41,974 nt of DNA from an uncultured Eubacterium sp. (GTDB lineage Bacteria; Bacillota; Clostridia; Lachnospirales; Lachnospiraceae): NCBI RefSeq assembly GCF_934295145.1, contig NZ_CAKRAS010000026.1:1-41974 (forward strand). Direction: 5' to 3'. Under the pieces are notes generated by a model that worked only from the letters and a program-made list of their open reading frames with translations, did no database searches and was not told the DNA's origin. Shown here piece by piece: positions 24,136-32,327 of the stretch. A program made the translations under genes and the position numbers. The number at the start of each line of letters is the position of its first letter. The first letter of the stretch is position 1.

Positions 24136-25542
24136 TTATGCTGTAACAATTAATTTTCCACCGCTTGCCAGTGCAAATTCGCCAGCCTCAGCACCTTTTG
24201 CTGTGATGGTTACACCTGCCGGTGCATCGATCTGTGCAGGCTCCACATCTGTCACAAATACTACATCAGAATCAGCGGTTGCTGTCCATTTGCTTCCTTT
24301 GTCAAATGCAACGTTTGCGTGCTGAATTGCACCTGTCAGCTGTGTGCTGTTGAGTATTACCCACATCTCTCTGGTTGTATCCTCATGGATCAAGTCACCT
24401 TTTACATCCATATCTGTCATCACAACATTTACACCAAATACATCTTTGGTAACTTTTGTTGCACACGGATCATCATTTACGATGGTATGAACCAGAACGC
24501 CTTTATCCGAAGAAATATTTACATCACACAGATCCAGCATCATGTTGTGGCTCTTAACCAGTACGCACTCTTTCTTTGTATGGATATCTCCACCGGTTAC
24601 TGTAATGTCTGCAACTTCTTCCTGCCAGCCGTTTACGCAGTGAGTCAATGCAAAGTAAGATCCACATTCTGCAGTACAGTCATTAAATGTCATATCGGAA
24701 TTTCCTGCAACAATGGCTGCCATACAAGACATGTCAAAATTACAGTCGTTGAAATAATCGTGGCATCCCGGATCGGAATATGCGCCGTAACCGCTCTTGG
24801 TACAAACGATATCACAGTCATTTGCTTCCAGGTATACATAACCTTCGGAGGACTCTGTGGAAAGAGCTGCCCATCCATCACAGATAATCTTTGAATTGTA
24901 GAAGTAACTGGAAGAATTTGACATCGTACAATGTGTACGTGTATTTCCATCCATCTCCAGTGCTGGTGGCGGAGTGGACATTAATGCGTCCGGTCTCTCG
25001 ATATCATCACCATACGGAATACCGTGTGCACAGATGACGGAATCATATACTTTTAATACAGATCCTTCCTCTGCTGCTGTTGCGTAACGGGTTCTTCCGT
25101 TTGTATCAATGACTGCATTTTTAATCGTCAGTTTTGCATTGTATTTTGCTGCTGCACCACTGGCCGGTCCACCGATCCCCTGTCCGTCGCCGGCAAGGCT
25201 GATGTATGCAGTGTCAACTGTCACGTCTGTGCCTGCACCCTCCGCATAGATAGCGCCTTCTGTTCCTTCATATGCTACAACTTTCAGGTTTTCTACCTTA
25301 TCATCAGATACTTTTCCGCCATATACTACGGATGGATTGGAAGTAGCTGCGTCGTATTTTCCATCTTTGATATGTACGGCTGCTACTGCGTCATCTGCCG
25401 GTGCGAACCAGTTAATCTTCGGTTTTCCCGGATTTAATACGGCATTTACACCCTCAATAATGTCTGCCATTGTCAGCATGTTTTTGCTTTCTTCCCGTGC
25501 AGGTTTGTTTTTCTGCACACCTTTGATTTTTACAAGATCCAT
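24136..25542 (-). CDS. Cytoplasmic right-handed beta-helix-like protein
   Basis: The 468-residue protein has no signal peptide or membrane segment. It is built of short beta-rich units with a recurring Asn-Asp-Cys corner (EANDCDIVC, YFNDCNFDMSC, TFNDCTAEC), typical of stacked rungs in a parallel beta-helix, and is rich in Cys (about 15). The frame opens 32 codons upstream, but AAGGAG 7 nt before 25542 supports MDLVKIKGVQKNK. No catalytic motif is recognised. A terminator-like hairpin separates it from the MFS gene. It could be a lyase, an isomerase or a binding protein. Confidence 0.7.
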   Translation of the reverse strand: MDLVKIKGVQKNKPAREESKNMLTMADIIEGVNAVLNPGKPKINWFAPADDAVAAVHIKDGKYDAATSNPSVVYGGKVSDDKVENLKVVAYEGTEGAIYAEGAGTDVTVDTAYISLAGDGQGIGGPASGAAAKYNAKLTIKNAVIDTNGRTRYATAAEEGSVLKVYDSVICAHGIPYGDDIERPDALMSTPPPALEMDGNTRTHCTMSNSSSYFYNSKIICDGWAALSTESSEGYVYLEANDCDIVCTKSGYGAYSDPGCHDYFNDCNFDMSCMAAIVAGNSDMTFNDCTAECGSYFALTHCVNGWQEEVADITVTGGDIHTKKECVLVKSHNMMLDLCDVNISSDKGVLVHTIVNDDPCATKVTKDVFGVNVVMTDMDVKGDLIHEDTTREMWVILNSTQLTGAIQHANVAFDKGSKWTATADSDVVFVTDVEPAQIDAPAGVTITAKGAEAGEFALASGGKLIVTA

Positions 25543-25672
25543 ACCATTTCTCCTTTTCTTCCACATCAGTGGATGATCATTATATTTTCTGTTCCTAACA
25601 TCAACTTGTTTTTCTATTGCTCTTTCCGATTCACGCACATCCCCAGTATCTTACTAGGTTTTTCCTGTTTTT

Positions 25673-25712
25673 GAAAAATGACCCCTGCACATACATGCAG
25701 AAGTCATTTTTC
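25673..25712 (-). terminator. Rho-independent terminator after the MFS gene
   Basis: GAAAAATGAC/GTCATTTTTC with an inner CTGCA/TGCAG stem forms a long hairpin whose 3' arm ends in a T-run on the minus strand, followed by CAAAAAC. It lies about 90 nt after the transporter stop codon and may let only part of the transcript reach the beta-helix gene. Confidence 0.7.
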
Positions 25713-25802
25713 CATAGGTTCATAGGTTTAGGCAATATAGGTAATCATATATATTATGTTCGGTATGTCTAATATGTATGATTATAAATCTTTTTTAACT
25801 AA

Positions 25803-27107
25803 TTAGTCAGCGTACATACGGTCTGCTGCGTTGGCATCTTTCATCTTTAACATCGGGAATGTTGCGATAAGTCCGATGATGATGATTGCAATCAGGATAC
25901 CGTAAGCCATTGTAGCTTTACCAGACTGAATTAATATTGTCATCATCATAGCTGCTACAGCTGATGGTACTAACTGGATAGCCATGATAATACGGTTTGC
26001 TGACTGATACTCTCTACGTCCATATACGTAGGATGTGATACAAGGATGCATTGTCGGAACACCACCTGTCATGCAGGCAACACCGAATCCCCATCCGATC
26101 ATAAGACCAGTAGATGTACCATCCTGAAGCATCAGGCAAAGTACCGGGATAAACTCGCAAAGTCCTAAGATGATGGAAGCTTTAACGGAACCGAATTTAT
26201 CATCAAGGAAACCGAATACATAAGACATCGGAATACCAAGTACGGCACCAACACCAAGCCATTTAACAGCCTGGCCAACCCACAGTTCCGGACCACCAAG
26301 TGTGATATAACGGATAGCCATGGAGCCCATACATGCATTGATAATGAACTGGAATGCACCAAAGGATACGATAAGTAACCAAGCTTTTTTCTGTTTCAGA
26401 ACCTGACCAACTGTGAGGTTAACCTCATCATTTGTTTCAGATTTTGGAGCATGATCTGCACCATCCGGGTAGAGACCAGCTTCTTCCGGTGTATCTTTGA
26501 TACCAAAGCCAACTACTAAGCAAATAACAACGATCAGAACAGCAATTCCAATATAGAACGGTCTATAATCACCGCCAAAGCTGTTTTTGATCAGGTTTGT
26601 CATAACACCAGTACCAACTACGGAGAAGATCGGGGATCCCATTGTTACAATACCCATGATCTGTCCACGATATTTGATGAACCAGTTAGCTACGAGCATA
26701 AAGCCTGCCATCTGAAGAATCATACATCCACATCTTACGATAAATAATGAGATGAAGAATAAAATATAGTTACCAGATGCTGCACCACCGTTGCAGTCAA
26801 GTCCGTTTGCAGCTGCAATACCAAGTGTTGCAATTGCTGTGATGATCATGACAACGATCAAAGGTTTTTTAACACCAAATTTGATGAATAATGTACCATA
26901 TAAAAATGTTAATACGATACAAACAAAGTTACCAACTGTCATCGGAAGCTGTGTGGAAGATGCTAACCATCCACCGCCCTTCTCGGTAATGAATGTCTGA
27001 ATGATATTGATCTGATCATTCTGAAGTCCTGAATACAGGAACATGAATACGATTCCGAGAATACATAACAGAACCGCATAGCCCATGAATTTTTTGTTTT
27101 TAGCCAT
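25803..27107 (-). CDS. MFS transporter, OFA (oxalate/formate antiporter-like) type
   Basis: The 434-residue protein has about 12 membrane helices. The first loop has GGGWLASSTQLPMTVGNF, the loop between helices 2 and 3 has KFGVKKP, and the second half repeats the pattern with FLDDKFGSVKAS. The central loop carries DTPEEAGLYPDG, a sequence common in OFA family members. Such transporters move small carboxylates or aromatic compounds. The ribosome binding site is AAAGGAGGAG. It lies between the dehydrogenase and beta-helix genes on the same strand. Confidence 0.85.
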   Translation of the reverse strand: MAKNKKFMGYAVLLCILGIVFMFLYSGLQNDQINIIQTFITEKGGGWLASSTQLPMTVGNFVCIVLTFLYGTLFIKFGVKKPLIVVMIITAIATLGIAAANGLDCNGGAASGNYILFFISLFIVRCGCMILQMAGFMLVANWFIKYRGQIMGIVTMGSPIFSVVGTGVMTNLIKNSFGGDYRPFYIGIAVLIVVICLVVGFGIKDTPEEAGLYPDGADHAPKSETNDEVNLTVGQVLKQKKAWLLIVSFGAFQFIINACMGSMAIRYITLGGPELWVGQAVKWLGVGAVLGIPMSYVFGFLDDKFGSVKASIILGLCEFIPVLCLMLQDGTSTGLMIGWGFGVACMTGGVPTMHPCITSYVYGRREYQSANRIIMAIQLVPSAVAAMMMTILIQSGKATMAYGILIAIIIIGLIATFPMLKMKDANAADRMYAD

Positions 27108-27261
27108 TTTTCAATTCTCCTCCTTTAATCACGTTATGTCCCATTTGCCTGAGCCATTCTTGATGTTTGTATTGTGCCACATCTCTGACCTGTCTTAAAG
27201 GCAACTTTTTGTGAAAAAAGTGCTGTTTTTTTAGATTTATTTTAGAAAGTTTATAGTTTTT

Positions 27262-28314
27262 TTATTCTTCCCAGCAGATTAATCCACCTGTCATATCCGG
27301 ATTTACATGTGGGAATACATAATCAGCATATGCCTCCGGAATCTGCTTGTATGAGAACTCATGGCTGATCAACGGAGTGATATCGAGTTTGCCATATTTG
27401 ATCAGATTTAAGAATACCTGAATATCCTCATCACTGGTCCAGCAGTCAGAGTTTACATAACGATTCAGTTTTTTACCCATTACCGGCGGCCATGCACCCT
27501 CGATCAACAGATCTGCTCTTCTTAATTTATATGGTTTTGAATTAACATATGTACCGATCAGGCTTGCACCTTTCTGCATGATCGGATCATCGATTGGCGG
27601 CATAGCCTCTCCATGTACCTGAGAGATCATTACGATACGTCCACGCTCGGAAACAAGTTCAGCTGCCTGCATTAACGGTCCTCTTGCGCCGGTTGCCTCA
27701 AAAATAACCGGAAGTCCGCCACGGTTTAATTTCGCAACCTCACGTTCCAGTCCATCTGGATCTTCTTTTGAGTTGATAACAACATCTGCTCCCATTTTCT
27801 TTGCTGCTTCCAGACGATTATTATCCAGATCAGTAACGATAACCGGTACAGCACCTGCAATTCTTGCACACTGTGCTGTAATCGCTCCAACAAATCCCTG
27901 TCCAAGCACTGCACACGGCTCACCAAGCTGTAAATTAGAACGGCGAAGTGCATACATTCCTGTATGTCCAAGGTTCCAGAATGCTGCCTGTTTTAAGTCA
28001 ACGCCTTCCGGACAAAGTGTACAGTTTAATTCAGATGTTACGACATACTGTGCATGTTCCACGGTTGCTACTACGTGATCGCCAACTTTTAAGTCCTCAA
28101 CGCCTTCGCCAACTTCGATAACTTCTGCTGCCATTGCATATCCGATGCTTGTTGGAAGTGGTACGATGTGCTCACCGAGCAGTCCATTTTCTGTTCCCGG
28201 GCTCATTGCACTGTATTTTGCTTTCAGTAATACCTCTCCTTTACCCGGTGCCGGAATCTCTTTCTCCTTTAAGACTACTTTCCCCGGCTGAGCCTCTGCA
28301 TAGATAGTTTTCAT
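27262..28314 (-). CDS. Medium-chain (alcohol dehydrogenase-like) oxidoreductase
   Basis: The 350-residue protein has an N-terminal GroES-like domain and a Rossmann domain with the NAD(P)-binding turn AVLGQGFVGAITAQ (about 136-149) and an acidic residue after strand 2 (TDLDNNR). The usual catalytic Cys of zinc alcohol dehydrogenases is replaced by MSPGTE, a pattern of the BchC-like group, and the four-Cys structural zinc loop is absent. The substrate is unknown; the neighbouring OFA transporter suggests a small imported acid or alcohol. The start has GGAGGGG. Confidence 0.85.
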   Translation of the reverse strand: MKTIYAEAQPGKVVLKEKEIPAPGKGEVLLKAKYSAMSPGTENGLLGEHIVPLPTSIGYAMAAEVIEVGEGVEDLKVGDHVVATVEHAQYVVTSELNCTLCPEGVDLKQAAFWNLGHTGMYALRRSNLQLGEPCAVLGQGFVGAITAQCARIAGAVPVIVTDLDNNRLEAAKKMGADVVINSKEDPDGLEREVAKLNRGGLPVIFEATGARGPLMQAAELVSERGRIVMISQVHGEAMPPIDDPIMQKGASLIGTYVNSKPYKLRRADLLIEGAWPPVMGKKLNRYVNSDCWTSDEDIQVFLNLIKYGKLDITPLISHEFSYKQIPEAYADYVFPHVNPDMTGGLICWEE

Positions 28315-28366
28315 ATTAATTCCCCTCCTGTTTTTGTGCGGGTTATTTTATGTTCAAGTTCAACAC

Positions 28367-28431
28367 AAAAAAAGCCGCTGCCTATGAAGTTTATTATCTT
28401 GATGTGATAATTATTTCATAAGCAACGGCTT
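28367..28431 (-). terminator. Rho-independent terminator upstream of the dehydrogenase
   Basis: On the minus strand AAGCCGTTGCTTATGAA pairs with TTCATAGGCAGCGGCTT (two G-U pairs only), followed by seven T. It probably ends the XRE regulator transcript. Since the dehydrogenase starts about 50 nt downstream, it could also be a conditional terminator in that gene's leader. Confidence 0.85.
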
Positions 28432-28534
28432 ATCTCAATGTCGTTTTCTTTGAAAAAGCGGACGTTTTTTGTGTTTTAAATTCCAGTTTCATGATAGGAA
28501 AAATAGTGCTTTCAGTTGTTAACTTTCATACTTT

Positions 28535-29467
28535 CTATGAGACAAAATCATTCCATCTGTCCATATATTCTCCATGATAGTGTAACTCACCTGCGGTTTC
28601 TGCCGTTGGTGAATCCCATTCTTCATTTACACGCAACGTAATTTTCTTATTATTTTCTAATCTAAAATCTGCCGCTGAATAATGATGCCAACGAGCAACG
28701 GTTTTGACATATTTTTTCAAAAATTGTGCGTTTGTAACATGAAAAACAGCTGCTTCCTGCGCAAGTGCTCCCGGTTTTAATACTTCGCATTCTGTGAGTA
28801 CAAATCCCTGATATGTAAGAGCGATCAAATCTCCCGGAAAAATCCTGTCGTAAACCGCCCATTCTTTGATATCCAATGTTTTCTTCTCATCACCGTAAAG
28901 TCTCACTACGATACACGGATATCCGGTTGCGCTTCCACCGCCGGAAATACGAATTTTCTTTTCCAGAATCATACCTTCAGTCACAACAGGTGTCTGCTTT
29001 CTCCAATCCCGGATTCGTAAGCTCATCAGTTGTATGCTAATGATGATACCGCTTCCGATGCAAATGCATACACACAGCACACATAATACCGACCTATTTT
29101 CAAATGCACCGATAATTCCACCAGTCAGACTTCCAAGAAACAGGATACTCAGTATAAGTACCATGATAGCCCGATCGTATTTTTTTCTTTTTGCATATTT
29201 TTTCCAGTGGTTCAATGCCACATCTTGCTGCTGATTATTCTGTTCTATTTTCTCAGCATCTGGCTCACCTTTCAGTAAGTTTTCCACACTGCATCCAAGA
29301 CATTCTGATAGTAGCAACAAAATTCCAGTGTCTGGAAGTCCCCGCCCTGTTTCCCATTTTGAAACAGTCTTGGGTGATATATCCAACCTTTCGGCCAGCT
29401 GCTTTTGTGAAATGTCCAGTTGCTTTCTGCGATTCTGTATCAATTTTCCTGTCCGTTTTGCATCCAT
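28535..29467 (-). CDS. Membrane-bound XRE-family regulator
   Basis: The 310-residue protein has an N-terminal Cro/CI-type helix-turn-helix (LDISQKQLAERLDISPKTVS, then KWETGRGLP), a charged linker, two hydrophobic segments (roughly residues 100-145: MVLILSILFLGSLTGGIIGA and the Cys-rich SVLCVLCVCICIGSGI), and a soluble C-terminal part of about 150 residues of unknown fold. The frame opens 14 codons earlier; the ATG at 29465-29467 fits the family start and has AAGGTG upstream. Such proteins often respond to membrane or extracellular signals. Role unknown. Confidence 0.75.
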   Translation of the reverse strand: MDAKRTGKLIQNRRKQLDISQKQLAERLDISPKTVSKWETGRGLPDTGILLLLSECLGCSVENLLKGEPDAEKIEQNNQQQDVALNHWKKYAKRKKYDRAIMVLILSILFLGSLTGGIIGAFENRSVLCVLCVCICIGSGIIISIQLMSLRIRDWRKQTPVVTEGMILEKKIRISGGGSATGYPCIVVRLYGDEKKTLDIKEWAVYDRIFPGDLIALTYQGFVLTECEVLKPGALAQEAAVFHVTNAQFLKKYVKTVARWHHYSAADFRLENNKKITLRVNEEWDSPTAETAGELHYHGEYMDRWNDFVS

Positions 29468-29500
29468 ACTGCATGTCACCTTCTCCCTTTTGCTGCTCTC

Positions 29501-29545
29501 AGTGTACATGTTTTATGAATATTTCGTCAACCTACGCTTCGTAGG
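29501..29545 (-). promoter_or_regulatory. Probable promoter of the XRE regulator with adjacent dyad
   Basis: TTGACG (29525-29530), an 18-nt spacer and TACACT (29501-29506) read leftwards. The dyad CCTACG-CTT-CGTAGG (29531-29545) abuts the -35 and may be the regulator's own operator or a weak terminator for the toxin gene. Confidence 0.5.
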
Positions 29546-29572
29546 GTATTGAAAAAAGCCCAGACTGTCATC

Positions 29573-30376
29573 TCATTTCAAAGATTTCACAAATTCAATA
29601 TTTCTTTTTAGCACCTCTTCATTAGTAATGTCCATCCAATTTTTCTTAGATTTGGTCATTTCTTTTATAAACAAACTATTACTAAACACTTTTTCAATTC
29701 GTTTTATGAGTTCGTCTATAGCATTAACAGGCAAAGAAGTATCATCATAAATATATCTCTGAATATATTGTAGTAATTTATTTTTATTCACATTTTCTGA
29801 GAGATAACATATATCGAATACATCTTTATACCTGGTTGATCTGGTTCCAAAGCGCAAGAAAGATTTTAATTTTTCCGTAATTATCTGCTCTCTGGAATTC
29901 ATCAAAAGACTTGCTCCATCTTCCTGAAAGCCAATATCAAAGCAATATTCCTCCTGCCTAATGTCCAAATCTTTATGTACGCCTACATCTATCTTACTGT
30001 CCAAAATATTTCCATGTATATCTGTAATCTCAACGAAAACTCGTTTTCCTTGATAATCCCTATGTTTTAATTCTATAATTGGCTTTTCGATTTTAATTTG
30101 AATTCCTTCATCCAAATATAATTTATCAATAAAGTTTCTAATAGATTCATCTGATATTGAATACTTTATAAAATCCAAATCTATATCCTGTGTTGCTCTT
30201 CGCGCATTTTTTGATATATTACGCATTACAACGCCGCCTTTAATCGTCACATTTTTACTGAAATTTCCTTTTGCTATTCCATACAATATAATGTCCTGAC
30301 AAACTCTTGCCTGTGCATTTGCCTCACTATATCCTTCACCTTTAACTTTTTGAATTTCCTCCAATAAGTTTATCAT
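29573..30376 (-). CDS. abiEii: AbiEii-type nucleotidyltransferase toxin
   Basis: The 267-residue protein belongs to the AbiEii nucleotidyltransferase family, toxins of type IV toxin-antitoxin and phage-abortive systems. The nucleotidyltransferase core is visible in TIKGGVVMRNISKNARRAT followed by QDIDLDF (the two Asp), and a later EKLKSFLRFGTRSTRYKD segment. It overlaps the upstream antitoxin gene by 4 nt (ATGA), and its GGAGG lies inside that gene. Composition is more AT-rich than the neighbours. Confidence 0.88.
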   Translation of the reverse strand: MINLLEEIQKVKGEGYSEANAQARVCQDIILYGIAKGNFSKNVTIKGGVVMRNISKNARRATQDIDLDFIKYSISDESIRNFIDKLYLDEGIQIKIEKPIIELKHRDYQGKRVFVEITDIHGNILDSKIDVGVHKDLDIRQEEYCFDIGFQEDGASLLMNSREQIITEKLKSFLRFGTRSTRYKDVFDICYLSENVNKNKLLQYIQRYIYDDTSLPVNAIDELIKRIEKVFSNSLFIKEMTKSKKNWMDITNEEVLKRNIEFVKSLK

Positions 30377-30915
30377 AAAACCTCCAACTGTATTGTATCC
30401 ATTATTTTCTTCCCACTTTTTAGCATTGCTGTATAATCTTCAATCGCAAAAAAATCCAGTTCATCAACAATCCTTCTATAATTTCCAATAATTTCTTTAT
30501 AATAATCAAATGGCATTTTTTTTCTAAAACGTATTAAGTCTACAAGTAAGCGTTCTTTACTATATATTGAAATTTGAATATTTTGATAATTCATTTCTCC
30601 TTTCCCAAACTCAAACAAGTAGTCATTTACAAAGGTTTGCCGCACCTGTTTTTCCTTTATTCTTGTATCTTCTCTTTTTGTTGCCAGCCAATATGAGTCT
30701 GGTATAACATCTGTAAGTCCATAATAATAATAAGCACTTTCTCCAGTAAATACAGCTCGTGGATATTTTGCAACAACAACTTCCAATTCAGAGCATAGAT
30801 CTGTATCCGAGTATAATCCTTTTTCTTTTTGAAAAAGAAGTCCTTCTTCTATTTTCTTCTTTATCATATAATCAGATCCATACTGCTTGATACATTCTTT
30901 ATAAGTCATAATCAT
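30373..30915 (-). CDS. abiEi: AbiEi-type antitoxin, transcriptional autoregulator
   Basis: The 180-residue protein has the AbiEi layout: an N-terminal winged-helix part (TYKECIKQYGSDYMIKKKIE) and a C-terminal domain with VFTGESAYYYYGLTDVIPD and RLLVDLIRFRKKMPFDYYKE. AbiEi antitoxins repress their own promoter, and three matching sites lie just upstream. The frame opens 16 codons earlier, but AAAGGAGG 9 nt before 30915 sets the start at MIMTYKE. Confidence 0.85.
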   Translation of the reverse strand: MIMTYKECIKQYGSDYMIKKKIEEGLLFQKEKGLYSDTDLCSELEVVVAKYPRAVFTGESAYYYYGLTDVIPDSYWLATKREDTRIKEKQVRQTFVNDYLFEFGKGEMNYQNIQISIYSKERLLVDLIRFRKKMPFDYYKEIIGNYRRIVDELDFFAIEDYTAMLKSGKKIMDTIQLEVL

Positions 30916-30960
30916 ATTTTCACACCTCCTTTTTTTGCAATTATACACCCCATCTTGTGT

Positions 30961-31053
30961 CATGTGTATTTTTACTTAAATTATACTTGTTCTACGCTTA
31001 TTGTCAAGTAAAAATACACACACTTACATTTCATGTGTATTTTTACTTAAATT
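30961..31053 (-). promoter_or_regulatory. abiE promoter bracketed by three operator copies
   Basis: A consensus promoter TTGACA (31002-31007), 16-nt spacer, TATAAT (30980-30985) reads leftwards. CATGTGTATTTTTACTTAAATT occurs at 30961-30982 and again, identical, at 31032-31053. An inverted copy AAGTAAAAATACACA lies at 31006-31020. Copy 1 abuts the -10 and the inverted copy overlaps the -35, the layout expected for cooperative AbiEi repression. Confidence 0.8.
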
Positions 31054-31057
31054 TGTT

Positions 31058-31104
31058 AAAAAATAAAGCCACGCTTTCGCTTTCACAACGAAACGTGACT
31101 TTAT
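31058..31104 (-). terminator. Rho-independent terminator of the corA-family gene
   Basis: ATAAAGTCACG and CGTGGCTTTAT (minus strand, one G-U) form an 11-bp stem with an inner TTTCG/CGAAA stem, followed by TTTTTT. It starts 14 nt after the stop codon. Confidence 0.85.
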
Positions 31105-31117
31105 CTGCAAGTGCTTC

Positions 31118-32059
31118 CTACAACATATTTTTCTTTTTTAAGATCAGCAGGATCAAAATACAGATTACAAGGGTTCCGATACATATAATTCCAAAACCAT
31201 ACGGTGTATCGGACAGCGGCATCCATTTCCCACTGACGTTCATTCCGTACAATCCGGAAATGATCGTCGGAATCGCCATAACCAGTGTGATTGACGTCAG
31301 GTATTTCATGACATTATTCAATCGGTTATTGATAACTGATGATACCAACTCCCGGGTACCATTGATGATATCACGATAGATCATTGTCATCTCAATCGCC
31401 TGCTTGTTCTCGATGATGACATCATCCAGCAGCTCGGTATCTTCCGGATACTGCTCCAGTCGTTTGTATCTGGACAGACGTTCCAATACGACGCCATTTG
31501 CCCTTAAAGATGTGGCAAAGTATACCAGCGTGGATTCTAATTCGTGTAAATTTACAAGGTCTTCATCTTCGGTATTTCCACCGATATTTTCCTCAATGTC
31601 AGTTCTCTTTTTATCAATGATCCTCAGTGTACTCTGGTACATTGCTGAAGTACGGAACAGAATCTGATATACAAAACGCATTTTTTTCTTTGTAGAAAAT
31701 TCACGGACTCTGCGCTCAATAAAATGCTGCAGGATCGGTGTCTCCTCGGTACACACTGTGATAATACATTCCTGTGTCAGAAGGATACCAAGCGGAATAG
31801 TCGTATAGTTTTTGGATTCATGACGAATCTCCGTTGCCGGAATATCTACCAGGATCAGGGTATATCCATCCTCCAGCTCAATACGGGAACTCTCTTCCTC
31901 ATCCAGTGCAGCACGAACATCTACCATATCAATATCATATTGCTCCGCGACTTCCTGACTCTCCTCCATGGTTGGATTTGTCATCATGATCCAGACTCCC
32001 GGATCCATCTCTTCTACTTCATGAAGGACACGGTTGTCCGTTTTATACACGGTCATCAT
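31118..32059 (-). CDS. CorA-family divalent cation transporter
   Basis: The 313-residue protein has a large cytoplasmic N-terminal domain and two C-terminal membrane helices. The first ends with the signature YGMN (IISGLYGMNVSG), the second is IICIGTLVICILILLILKKK. CorA proteins form pentameric Mg2+/Co2+ channels. The frame extends 46 codons upstream through perfect hairpins, so that part is unlikely to be coding. AGGTG 8 nt before the ATG at 32057-32059 (MMTVYKTDN) supports the start. Confidence 0.85.
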   Translation of the reverse strand: MMTVYKTDNRVLHEVEEMDPGVWIMMTNPTMEESQEVAEQYDIDMVDVRAALDEEESSRIELEDGYTLILVDIPATEIRHESKNYTTIPLGILLTQECIITVCTEETPILQHFIERRVREFSTKKKMRFVYQILFRTSAMYQSTLRIIDKKRTDIEENIGGNTEDEDLVNLHELESTLVYFATSLRANGVVLERLSRYKRLEQYPEDTELLDDVIIENKQAIEMTMIYRDIINGTRELVSSVINNRLNNVMKYLTSITLVMAIPTIISGLYGMNVSGKWMPLSDTPYGFGIICIGTLVICILILLILKKKNML

Positions 32060-32088
32060 ATGTGCCACACCTGCCTTTCTGATATATT

Positions 32089-32203
32089 CAAGATTTGTCT
32101 GCAAATCTTGCTGCGAACTGAACATCTGTAAAACTGATATTTTCCGCTGTTCAGTTCTGCAATCCTTACGGAGTATTCTTTTGCTTTGAAGAAGCAAAAG
32201 AAT
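32089..32203 (-). other. Three successive perfect hairpins in the corA-type leader
   Basis: CAAGATTTG-TCTG-CAAATCTTG (32089-32110, 9 bp), GAACTGAACA/TGTTCAGTTC (32115-32157, 10 bp) and ATTCTTTTGCTT-5 nt-AAGCAAAAGAAT (32175-32203, 12 bp) stand one after another before the transporter gene. None is a classical terminator. The spacing suggests a folded leader; no M-box consensus was recognised. Confidence 0.55.
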
Positions 32204-32238
32204 GCCTTAAAACTTATTGTACCAAGTTTTAAGGCATT
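32201..32238 (-). terminator. Probable terminator of the molybdenum hydroxylase operon
   Basis: AATGCCTTAAAACTT and AAGTTTTAAGGCATT form a perfect 15-bp stem with an 8-nt loop, followed on the minus strand by CTTTTGCTTC. The U-tract is moderate. It shares three bases with the next hairpin, so the two compete slightly. Confidence 0.6.
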
Positions 32239-32327
32239 TTGGTAGTGCTGAACGTGATTTTTACCAGTCTTTTTCACATTCTTTTCCTTTTTTTATAAGG
32301 ACACACACTGATTTTTACTTCTTTTCT

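Noticed and set aside
25542..25640. Promoter of the beta-helix gene at a TATAAT near 25580
   Set aside because: The nearest TTGATG gives a 14-nt spacer, too short for a confident call.
32060..32197. 46-codon N-terminal extension of the CorA-family protein
   Set aside because: It runs through perfect hairpins, has no ribosome binding site and does not look like a CorA N terminus.
32089..32238. M-box (Mg2+) riboswitch upstream of the CorA-family gene
   Set aside because: I cannot find the conserved M-box sequence blocks; only simple hairpins are evident.
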